Assembly: GCF_932526225.1 (NCBI RefSeq)
Contig: NC_064036.1
Coordinates: 3,783,501 to 3,847,500 of the forward strand
From: Nematostella vectensis
Lineage: Eukaryota; Cnidaria; Anthozoa; Actiniaria; Edwardsiidae
Direction: 5' to 3'
Length of the DNA: 64,000 nucleotides
A program made the translations under genes and the position numbers. The number at the start of each line of letters is the position of its first letter. Position 1 is the stretch's first letter. Below are positions 22,313-30,794 of the stretch, one piece after another. The notes under the pieces are model-generated. The model searched no databases, had not been told where the DNA came from, and saw only the letters and a list, made by a program, of their open reading frames with translations.

Positions 22313-23281
22313 ATGGGCGATGTTGACGTTGACATTGACGATACCTTGCCGGGTACGTCCGCCGATCGCGGAGCGGGGGACGACGAGACGACGCCCCTTA
22401 TCCCGTTTGACCCCGACGATGGGGAGTCGATTCCAATGACGAGCACGTCATCGCGTATGCATGCTGCGCATAGCATGACTACGCGAAGCGCAACGCAAAC
22501 GACCGCTGAAACCTCGTTCACCACAGAGGGTGCAGCGACAAGACTCGGTCTCCAGTCCCTCAGGGAGGAATACCCAGACCTTAACGAGAATCTGATACGG
22601 TTCCAGTCAGACCGGAGGGGAAAGACGCTAATACAGCTTCGCAACATCGACAAAGGAGGTTGGACTAAACCAAGACAGCTGTTCGATGACAACGGGGGCG
22701 TTCGACAGGACGTTGCAAAGCTGAAAGGCTTCAAGCTTGCGATTGGGTCCGCGGCAGAGATAGACGCGGTCATCCAGGAGAACACAGAACGAGTCCAAGA
22801 GCTGCAAGGGGTGGTAGCCACAGACAGGGAGACCATCGACGACCCTAACACGTCAGAGAGTCGCCGCCAAGAGGCCCGTGAACGCAACGAGGAGAGGCTA
22901 TCCGAGATTGACGAACTAGAACGCGAAAACCGAGAGCTCGAGAACCGAAAGCCGCTCAGAGAGCGCATCAAAGCCATCTTCAAAATGTACGGCTTTACCG
23001 TCACCGCTATCGGGTTGGCCGTAGCGACGACGATCGCGGCCATTGTGACGTCGCTCGGCAAGTCGCTCTCCTCCGTGGCCAGAGGGGTTGGTAACGGGCT
23101 TAAGGCTATCGGGAAAAAGCTAGGCGAGCTTTTCCCTGGGCTAGTAGGCAGCATCGCGAACTTCGTGTTTAAGGCTGCAGGAGAAGCGGTGAAATTCCTT
23201 GGCGAAAATGCGTGGCTGCTCATTCTAGCCGTAGCCGCGTTCTTGGTTCGTCGAATGCAAAGCAATCATCGGAACAAGTAA
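22313..23281 (+). CDS. Element protein with coiled coil and C-terminal membrane segments
   Basis: 322 residues, uninterrupted. Acidic, disordered N-terminus (DVDVDIDDTLPGTSAD). Long Glu/Arg-rich coiled coil at about residues 145-220 (NTERVQELQGVV, ELERENRELENRK). Then a hydrophobic helix (GFTVTAIGLAVATTIAAIV), a Gly/Lys amphipathic stretch (GVGNGLKAIGKKLGELFPGL) and a last hydrophobic helix (NAWLLILAVAAFLV). No enzymatic motif. I infer a virion or membrane-remodelling protein. It is divergent from the capsid gene (107-bp gap, 22206-22312, presumably a shared promoter region) and overlaps the 3' end of the opposite gene by 16 bases. Confidence 0.65.
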   Translation: MGDVDVDIDDTLPGTSADRGAGDDETTPLIPFDPDDGESIPMTSTSSRMHAAHSMTTRSATQTTAETSFTTEGAATRLGLQSLREEYPDLNENLIRFQSDRRGKTLIQLRNIDKGGWTKPRQLFDDNGGVRQDVAKLKGFKLAIGSAAEIDAVIQENTERVQELQGVVATDRETIDDPNTSESRRQEARERNEERLSEIDELERENRELENRKPLRERIKAIFKMYGFTVTAIGLAVATTIAAIVTSLGKSLSSVARGVGNGLKAIGKKLGELFPGLVGSIANFVFKAAGEAVKFLGENAWLLILAVAAFLVRRMQSNHRNK

Positions 23282-23880
23282 TACGCCGCGGCCACCGCGA
23301 GTGCCGACAACCCCGCCTTGAGGGCGGTGTGGTCACCTTTTTCGCCCGGTCCGGGTGCGCCTGCCGTTCCAGCGGCAGTCATGCTATGCGCAGCATGCAT
23401 ACGTGGAGAGGGGGCAGGCGCCGCGCCCTCTGCGTGCACTTTCGTAGGGGCGGAAGCCTTGCTTCGCTGCCGGAACGGCACGCGGTCGATCCCCGGATCA
23501 GTCACGTGTTGCACCCTAGGATGCCCACCGGCCATGTTATGAGCACCGACCGGCTTTGTCTCGGTGTTGATCGCGTTTGCGCCGAGCGTCATGGAGTCTG
23601 TGGCTTTCTGTAGTTTATTGTTGTAACCCACGACGCTTAGCGTGTTTATCACCAGATCGCTCGGCATCAGCCACACTCCTGGCGCGACCGCAAGACTCAG
23701 TCTCACCTTGGCCTCCTGCACGGCTAACTGGTACCTTTGCACGCTTTGAGCGATGTCGTTTTCTATGATCGCGTCTTCAAGCAGCTTCGTGAACTCGGCC
23801 TGTTCGCCTCGTATTAGAGCTAACCTAGGTCCGAAATAACAAGCATGGCAAACAGCGACGTTAGCAGTGGTGCCATATAC
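23266..23880 (-). CDS. Element protein, unknown, with C-terminal hydrophobic anchor
   Basis: The frame is open from beyond 23880, but the first in-frame ATG inside the conserved-looking part is downstream of CYFGPRLALIRGEQ, so the start is unclear or lost. It contains a helical region (DAIIENDIAQSVQRYQLAVQ), a hydrophobic middle (LAVAPGVWLMPSDLVINTL), a Pro/Ala/Gly-rich linker and a C-terminal anchor (LKAGLSALAVAAAYYLF). The linker carries RMHAAHSMT, also found in the protein on the other strand at 22313-23281. Possibly a minor virion membrane protein (inference). Confidence 0.45.
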   Translation of the reverse strand, partial: VYGTTANVAVCHACYFGPRLALIRGEQAEFTKLLEDAIIENDIAQSVQRYQLAVQEAKVRLSLAVAPGVWLMPSDLVINTLSVVGYNNKLQKATDSMTLGANAINTETKPVGAHNMAGGHPRVQHVTDPGIDRVPFRQRSKASAPTKVHAEGAAPAPSPRMHAAHSMTAAGTAGAPGPGEKGDHTALKAGLSALAVAAAYYLFR

Positions 23881-24465
23881 CCCTCGCTTCCCAGCGTCTG
23901 CCCCCCGATTTGCCCGCAAACGCACATGACGCCTGCCGCTCCGGCAAGCATCGGCGGCGACGTGCAAAGCTTCCGACTCCAGAGAATATGTGACACTCAG
24001 GCGGTTCTAGACAACGAGATAACGCATCATCGACAGGTGCGGAAGAAGTATAAGCGCGCCTTTGCCGTTACCCATGCTGTGTCTGTGGCATCCGGCATCG
24101 CCGCAGGAGCGCTTTCCAGCGCCGGGGTGGGGGTCTCTTTGAGTGGGGTAGGGGTTCTGATCGGCGGTCCGCTGGCAGGGGTCGCTGGGCTGGTCGGTGT
24201 CGTGGGCGCGGGCGCGGGGGTGGTCTCTAGGGGTCTTACGAGCAAGGTGGCTAAACACGAAGACACGATGGTTTTAGAGGAGAGTAAAAAAAACTCGATC
24301 AGCGAGCTGGTCTCTAAGGATCTTAAGGACGAGCATATCTCAGACGAAAAGTTTCGGCTAATACTTCAGGAACAAGAGAGATACTACGCGGTCATGGCCG
24401 CTATCAGAGCTCGACACGGCCTCGCACCGCGTGAGAAAAAAAGGAGGAAAGGGCCCTCCCAGTAG
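23845..24465 (+). CDS. Element protein with Gly/Ala-rich membrane hairpin
   Basis: 206 residues, intact. N-terminal Pro/Ser segment, a basic helix (RQVRKKYKRAFAV), then an about 55-residue Gly/Ala/Val hydrophobic stretch able to form two membrane helices (VASGIAAGALSSAGVGVSL, GGPLAGVAGLVGVVGAGAGV). A charged helical C-terminal domain follows (SISELVSKDLKDEHISDE, FRLILQEQERYYAVM), ending in a Lys/Arg tail. Its 5' end overlaps the upstream end of the opposite gene. No known domain; a structural or membrane-active virion role is an inference. Confidence 0.6.
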   Translation: MANSDVSSGAIYPSLPSVCPPICPQTHMTPAAPASIGGDVQSFRLQRICDTQAVLDNEITHHRQVRKKYKRAFAVTHAVSVASGIAAGALSSAGVGVSLSGVGVLIGGPLAGVAGLVGVVGAGAGVVSRGLTSKVAKHEDTMVLEESKKNSISELVSKDLKDEHISDEKFRLILQEQERYYAVMAAIRARHGLAPREKKRRKGPSQ

Positions 24466-24540
24466 GTTGGCGGCCCAATCCACGTTCCACGTTTTCACGG
24501 CCCTCAGGTCCTAGCACAAGGCGCCGGCGTCCTCGACATA

Positions 24541-24783
24541 GATTAATGATTGCTAACCATCGCTAATTACCCATCTACGCGGAGTGTGTTTTGCGTAGAT
24601 TTACTTCTGCTAAGTATCCATCTACGCGAAGTGGTCCCGACGTAGATTAATAACCAGCAATTATTAATCTACGCGAAACGCGTTTCGGTGTCACCGAAAG
24701 TCCCCAGCCTGGGATGGGGCTGGGGGGTCGGAGGGGGGATTCGCGCCTCCCACTCGTTTCTATGAAAGTCCCCAGTCCCCCCC
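24541..24783. repeat. Right terminal inverted repeat
   Basis: Inverted partner of 15033-15282. It holds the fuller set of TCTACGC/GCGTAGA sites (24574-24580, 24592-24600, 24622-24628, 24650-24690). The terminal motif with TTTCTATGAAAGTCCCCAGT ends at the C run 24777-24783. Confidence 0.9.
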
Positions 24784-24929
24784 GTCTTATAGTGGTCGGG
24801 TGGTGTCATCATGCTCAGCACCACAGGCTTACCAACCTCTCAGTCAGTCTCCAGTCAATCCCAGTAACTAGCTCGAATATTTCCACGATTGATCACCTCC
24901 TGTAATTGTCCTATAATTGTCTTATATCC

Positions 24930-25186
24930 TAGAATAAAGGTCACAATAGAGTGGTTTTCAAAATCCCGTGCAACAAAATGTATTTGTTAAAGTGTAATAG
25001 TCAAGCCAGAACAAAAGAGAACAAAGACATTACAGTGTATTAGTACTAAGTAAACTAAATAGTATTTCACTGGTTTTTGGAAACTCTTAACTCTCATTGC
25101 TTTGATGTGATGTGTATTTTTTTATCGCTTATTCTGAATAAATACTCAACCCAAAGCAATGAGAGTTTATTGTGACCTTTATTCTA
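24930..25186. mobile_element. MITE interrupted by a second MITE
   Basis: The outer arms TAGAATAAAGGTCACAATA (24930) and TATTGTGACCTTTATTCTA (to 25186) pair, as do ACTCTCATTGCTTT (25090) and AAAGCAATGAGAGT (25153). Between the two left-arm segments sits the GAGTGGTTTTC MITE (24949-25086), which entered at a TA. Confidence 0.8.
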
Positions 25187-25226
25187 AGTTGTAAAATCCA
25201 TCATTTACGCATAAGGGTGCAAACCA

Positions 25227-25340
25227 ATCCCAGCACAGTATTCAGGTCACATGTACACAGCTGTAAACCCCAAAACAAGTCTACTGTATTCAGGTCACAT
25301 GTACACAGCTGTAAACCCCAATACAAGTCTACTGTGCTCA
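25227..25340. repeat. 48-bp tandem repeat, about 2.3 units
   Basis: Unit contains TATTCAGGTCACATGTACAC and AGCTGTAAACCCCAA; two full copies plus a partial. Confidence 0.85.
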
Positions 25341-25397
25341 AGCACGGGGTGGGTTTGAATAGATGGCAGGGAAAGACTGGGGTTGATGAATTATTAA

Positions 25398-25651
25398 AGC
25401 CGCATTGTCACTTGTTTACTTCGGGTCGATTACGTTACAATCTCCGATGATTTTTTAACGGAAAACGCGAAAAATAAAAAATATTTCAAAATATTGAAAG
25501 CAGTGGGTATATTGCAAGTTTCTTCGAGGATGTGATTGATAATTTGGAGCGGATGGCATGTTAAATATCTCGGATTCTAATAGATTATTTTGTCTTTTAA
25601 CGGTTGAGGTTTCCGTCGGACCTCCGGAAGTGAACTGGTGACAATGCGGCT
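25398..25651. mobile_element. 254-bp MITE with TTAA duplication
   Basis: AGCCGCATTGTCAC (25398-25411) is mirrored by GTGACAATGCGGCT (25638-25651). TTAA flanks both sides (25394-25397, 25652-25655). The TTAA target fits piggyBac or Kolobok machinery. Confidence 0.88.
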
Positions 25652-26872
25652 TTAAACAGTACCATTAACTTTTGATACAGATCCCTGCTCAGCTAATTAG
25701 TATGCATTAACTTTTGATACAGATATCTACTGATTAGTATAGAAAACACAACGACATATTTCCGACGAAGCATTTACTTTCATCATTTAACAACAAATTT
25801 GAAGCAATATGCTTATGTTAATCTCAACGCTCTGCAACCGAACTACCCACCACTTTGCTTCGCAACTCCGCAAATGATTTTACTAAGCCAGAAGTTTAAC
25901 GTATTTGCTGACATGTGGTGGAGTGGGACGGACAGGTCTTCGATATTTGAGTTCTTCTCGTTGTTACTTAACTCCAACTTCGCGTTTTTTCCTTTCACTT
26001 TACCATGCCTCAAAAACAGTGACCTGGTACTGTCTTAGATACTCTCTTTCTTGAACACACCGAAACGAGCTGTTGCCATCTCGACGGTATGGCAATGACT
26101 AAAAATAATTGGCATTCTGGCTTACTGTTTTCCGCTCATGCTCTTTCTTCTCTCGGACGCACCGCATTTCGGAATGCGACCCAATTACCGCACAACAATA
26201 AGAAGCATATAATTTATTGTATTCATTTCACAAGTAGGATAATATTCGCGTCTGATCTGTATGGGCAATTACAATAGCGAGCCGCAGGCGAGCCGCTAAT
26301 CTTTTATCTACTATATATAAGACAATTAGAGGACAATTACAGGAGGTGATCAATCGTGAAATTATTCGAGCTAGTTACTGGGATTGACTGGAGACTGGAT
26401 GAGAGGTTGGTAAGCCTTTGTTCTTCTTTGTTGTAACTCTTTGTTTGTTTGTCAATGCATTTAAAGAATGTCCTTCAACTTCTCCTTTGTTATTGTTTAC
26501 AATTTAAAATGCAACGATTTAATTGCAATTAAAGTTCAAAATAACCATCCACTATTAATGTCTGAGGCTTTATTAATGATATTTGATTGAAAGTTTCTCA
26601 GTTAATTGTTTGAATTAGCCGATTGGAATGGGATTCTTTGTGTGACTCGGCATTGAGCGGGAGCATAAAATGGCGGCGTGATTGGCCTTCTTTAACGAAT
26701 AATCATCAAGAAAACGATATTTGCGAAACACTACAAGCTTACTTCCGTCTCTCTGATATGGCGTTATAGTGGCTCACGAACAAAACATGGCGTAACCCGT
26801 TAGTGTGCTATACCAGTAATATATCATTAGAAGTTTTAAATGAATCGCTTGGATGCTAAGCTCGTTATAGTG

Positions 26873-27560
26873 ACTAAGGCCTAGATTAAGAGGCGCGCCA
26901 GAGTCGCAAAATTCTAGTTCGGTAGATGTTTGGTCATAGTGGGGCTATGGAGGGTAACACTATAGTCATTGGGCATAAAATACATGCTGCTTTGTCTTAT
27001 GGCGCTAAAATACTTGCACACTGTTGCCCGCTTTCCATCCGGCTGCGTTTTCATCAAGTTCAGGAAAAGAATTACAAAACGGCATTTCGCATGAAATTCA
27101 CTTGTATTTTGTGTCCTCGAAACAAGAGCTGCACGTCTGTACCCGACCCGTCGAGTCCTCAGGTAATGAGCCTTATACGGGCATTCACGCTACATACAGG
27201 GTCTCAAGGGAGTTATTGTCAATTTGGCGTATGCGCAAAGAACGGGTGGAGTCAATAATACTCTGCACGGGTAGCTCCTTTTTTATTTTTTGTTCAACCA
27301 AAACGATTTGCATTGACTATAAACTAATCTGCATAATGTAATCGTTATGACTGGTGCGACCTTGGAGCACCTTTTGATCCCTCGCCGTACCATAGTCGTA
27401 TTATCCGACTAGCCCACTCGCTCCAGAAGGTTGGTGCGACCTGCTCATTAATTCAATTCGTGTGCAACAAACGGCGCGCTAACGTCGCATTATCTGTCGA
27501 ACTTTTCTAGATGACACGATAATTCGAGCCTAGCTCACGCCGTTTAATCTAAGCCTTAGG
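26873..27560. mobile_element. Non-autonomous DNA element with CTAAGGC-TAGATTAA ends
   Basis: Left end ACTAAGGCCTAGATTAAGAG and right end CGTTTAATCTAAGCCTTAGG are imperfect inverted repeats. The interior has the only frames of 27 kb (26926-27341), which match nothing known. Between 26418 and 26872 no gene is seen. Confidence 0.55.
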
Positions 27561-27977
27561 GATGCCAGCCAGTGATCCCTACGGTTACCATAACGACACT
27601 GGTACCTGCCACATCCACACGGCTGAGCGACTTGCGCGCCGCAACCCGCGGAACACGGTAAGAACAAAATATATATAGTTTTATTTCAAGCTCAAACTTC
27701 TCATGCTAAAACTCATTCTAATTTTGTTATTTTCTTTGAAAATTCCTGTTCCAAAAGACCCTTCCGAGTATATTTGATTTATTTGTGAATATGTTTATCG
27801 TTCATCAAGTTCATATTATGATTAGGGTAGGACTTCTTTTATATAACTTCATAAGCTTCTAAGGTCTATTATTAAATAGTCTGACATATAAGTATTTCCT
27901 TGGATTTATTGTAAAAAATAGAAATAGACCTGGTGTAAATAAGGTTCATGATTTACGCTTGTCCTGACCTGCTATAG

Positions 27978-28207
27978 CATGTGAGGTTACGAGTAGAGGC
28001 TACGAGTAGAGGTGACGAGTAGAGGTTATGAGTAGTGGCTACGAGTAGAGGCGACGAGTAGAGCTTACGAGTAGAGGTGACGAGTAAAGGCTACGAGTAG
28101 AGGTGACGAGTAAAGGTGACGAGTAGAGGTTATGAGTAGAGGCTACGAGTAGAGGTTACGAGTAGAGGTTACGAGTAGAGGTTACGAGTAGAGGTGACGA
28201 GTAGAGT
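27978..28207. repeat. 13-bp minisatellite, about 18 units
   Basis: Unit ACGAGTAGAGGTG with variants (ATGAGTAGTGGCT, ACGAGTAAAGGCT). Confidence 0.95.
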
Positions 28208-28919
28208 TTCATAGGGTAGGGTAGAGAGGGTGAATACTCTTTCTCGGAAAAAAAAATATTTAAAATATATATTTTAGAATTAAAGTTAATTAAGTTATTC
28301 TTCGCAACTAACGAAATCATATCTGTATAAGAAACTGGTATTTTATGGCTACTTTGGAAATGTTAGTAAAATATAAATATGAATGGGATAATTGCGGAGT
28401 ACAGTGGTTAGATGAGCGGTAACTACTCATGTCTTGAATAAGTTTTTTTTTCTATTCTTGGAATATATTTCCTTTGCAAATAGATAACATTCATTCTTTG
28501 TTTAGAAAACTTAAGCAATTATGTATTTATTGACGTCGTGGAAATAAAGATTGTTCTCTTGCAGTGTACAGCATGACAAAGTCACATTCGCTGGCACAAC
28601 GTCCCACTCGGTGGCGCTTGGAATTTTTATGCATGTTCAAGAAAGTCGGTGCATCAATTTTGATACAAAAACCCGAAAAATGTCGATCTTATGAAAACAA
28701 TGTGTTAAAATCTATTTTTTTAGAAGCGAGATGGTTGGGATTTTTATTTGTCCATTTTGTCCTATTATTCAGACTTTTTCCTGTGTGCGTACAGATTATA
28801 ATTTCTTATGGAAATTAAGTCTCAAATCAAAATTATTAGGAATCGCTTCTAGTCTCTAAATAAACTAGAATTGTTTTTATTTGCTAACATGTTTTTTTCT
28901 TGGTATTTGAATGTTTAAT

Positions 28920-29082
28920 GAGGGGGCGTAAGGGTTTGCGGTGATGCGGCGGTTTTTCGTATTTTATTCTGCCGTATTGCGGTTTCTCTGGACTGTGCGG
29001 TTTACGGTTATTGACTTATTTTGGGGGTTTTGCGGTTTCTGGCGTTTTTCTGTGCGGTTTTCGCACCCTCTTACGCCCCCCT
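28920..29082. mobile_element. MITE with G-rich ends and TGCGGTTT-rich interior
   Basis: GAGGGGGCGTAAGGGT pairs with ACCCTCTTACGCCCCCCTC. The interior repeats TGCGGTTT several times. The element at 35100-35350 has the same style. 29083-30794 has no supported gene; a 187-codon frame at 30193 looks random in composition. Confidence 0.65.
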
Positions 29083-30794
29083 CTTTGAACTTTCAGCCTT
29101 TGAGATCGTCGACTTTGAAGCAACCGCGCGAAATATGGGACGAGTAGAAAACCACAGGGGGAGGGTAGGGACTTGAGTCCCCTGACAACTTAGGCACTGA
29201 GTGAAAAACTCTTAAAATTCTGTTAAACCGTTAACTAGACTACCCAAGCAATGCATTCCTTCACAAATACGCCACCAGGCAACCAAACATGGGGTAATTA
29301 TCATACAACCGGCGGTATTTAGTGATAAATCATAACTTTAGTTTGAGTATTCGAACGAATAGGTAATATTCAATATGACGGTATTATATTAATATAGCGG
29401 TGTGACAGGTATTACTTTTATGAAAGTTAGAAGTTGATGTTACATCAAATGTTGTTATTTATTTAGTAAGAGCGAGGACCCAAAAAGGTTTTGGTTTGTA
29501 ATTTTGTTAGAACTCTATCCCTAGAATTCTATCATTGTACATTCTATTCACTTTAGCGATGTTAACAACAATTGAAGGCTATGATATTCTAGTCCCAGTG
29601 TTTATGAAATTTATGACCAGTCTTATCTAAAATACTATAAATCGGCTTTCACGAATAACACCGGCCCTTTTCGTTTAAGTTTTTCTATCTCGACTTCGGT
29701 GATAATTTAGTACTTGAGATATAAGTATATAAGTAGCCGTCTTACCACCTTAAGCGATTATTGTCAATTTCGAGCGAAATTAGCATAACGTAAAATATGC
29801 GCGCTTTTTGTAGTAGTTGTATACATATATAAATCCCAGCAGTTGTACTGGAGCGGAACTGCCAGAGGGTTTATTGCACCTCCTGCGGTTCTTTTGCGTA
29901 TTCTAGAAGCATCGAGACTATGTATATCTTTGGGAGTTCATCTGATCGCCTGTGTGAACTGTAGAACTTATCTCAGAGTTTAGGATCTCTGTTATATGCT
30001 CAGTGATATTTCGTTTATATTGTTTTTTTAATTTTTTATTAAGGTTTTAAACCTAATAAATACTAGAAACATTTTGTTAAACACCTTTTAGGTGTCGAAA
30101 TATCCTGCTTAGCCGGCTATCTATTGTCTCAAGTGGGTTTCTTCGAGAATTACTCTTTTCTGACTTTCGGGATTCCTGTGGCGCGCTAAGAGATGGGGGA
30201 GGGGGAGAGTTCCAGCCCCCCACGGATTAAACGTGTTTGGAAAAGCCTGGTTCCTAATAACACCATAGTTTTAAGGAGACTTAGTATGATAACTAAACGA
30301 AGTATTCAGGTATTCGTTGTCAGAATACAACCGTTTGCTGTGAATATCAACCCAGGTGTCTGGGTCTATGCCGCAAGTGGAAAGTTATGTGACTTTTTGT
30401 TTGGAACTTTATTACTCCAACACCATATGGGATTTACGGATATAAACATCTCTATCAAAAAAAAATATTTTAGCTTTAAAACAGTTTCTGGCTCGACCCT
30501 GTATCCTTTATTACGTCACGTTCTTTTTTCCGTAAGATACGTTTTTTTACACATAGGACTGACGATGTTTTGTTTCGATAACAGTGACATCTTAACTGTC
30601 TCCCTATCGCTAGAAATTATGTCTGGGAAAGGCAATGCTCAACTCCTTATGCAAGCGAACAGATTGGCCCATTTGGCTTCTATAAAAAGAAATTGTGATC
30701 TTGCCTTTTCTTTTTCTTTTACCTTGTTTGTGACATGTCATGTTGTATTTGGTTAGTATACTCTTCAATGTCTGTTCTGTTCTCATCAGCAGAT

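Larger units (their letters stand above)
15033..24783. mobile_element. Integrated Polinton-like viral element, decayed
   Basis: A 9751-bp block, visibly GC-rich against AT-rich flanks. It is bounded by inverted repeats that begin with seven G and end with seven C, and is flanked by GTCTTA at 15027-15032 and 24784-24789. A 5-6 bp target duplication, long terminal inverted repeats, a family-B polymerase, a jelly-roll capsid protein and an FtsK/HerA-type ATPase are the known hallmark set of Polintons/adintoviruses and Polinton-like viruses. Gene order: Zn-finger protein (+), polymerase-helicase-HNH (+), integrase-tail-like remnant (-), unknown protein (-), ATPase (-), capsid protein (-), then three small proteins (+,-,+). 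Nearly every large gene carries breaks, so this is a fossil or non-autonomous copy. Confidence 0.85.
24825..26417. mobile_element. 1.6-kb foldback element with about 104-bp inverted ends
   Basis: 24825-24928 and 26314-26417 are near-identical inverted repeats (ends AGGCTTACCAACCTCTCA / GAGAGGTTGGTAAGCCT). The left arm starts about 36 bp outside the viral element's right duplication. The interior holds nested MITEs and no convincing gene; small frames at 25799 and 26089 have no recognised domain. Confidence 0.8.

Noticed and set aside
26926-27341. Overlapping 105-110 codon frames
   Set aside because: They lie inside a non-autonomous repeat and match no known protein.
27562-27657. Possible exon beginning ATGCCAGCCAGTGATCC and ending at a GTAAGA donor
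   Set aside because: Joining it to the acceptor at 28565 gives a stop after three codons; no similarity recognised. Worth a look in RNA data but not called.
27978-28207. Regular array considered as CRISPR
   Set aside because: Contiguous 13-bp units with no unique spacers, in animal DNA.
30193-30756. 187-codon frame upstream of the Cas1p gene
   Set aside because: No SGNH or other domain, low-complexity composition and T-rich ends; does not join in phase with evidence.
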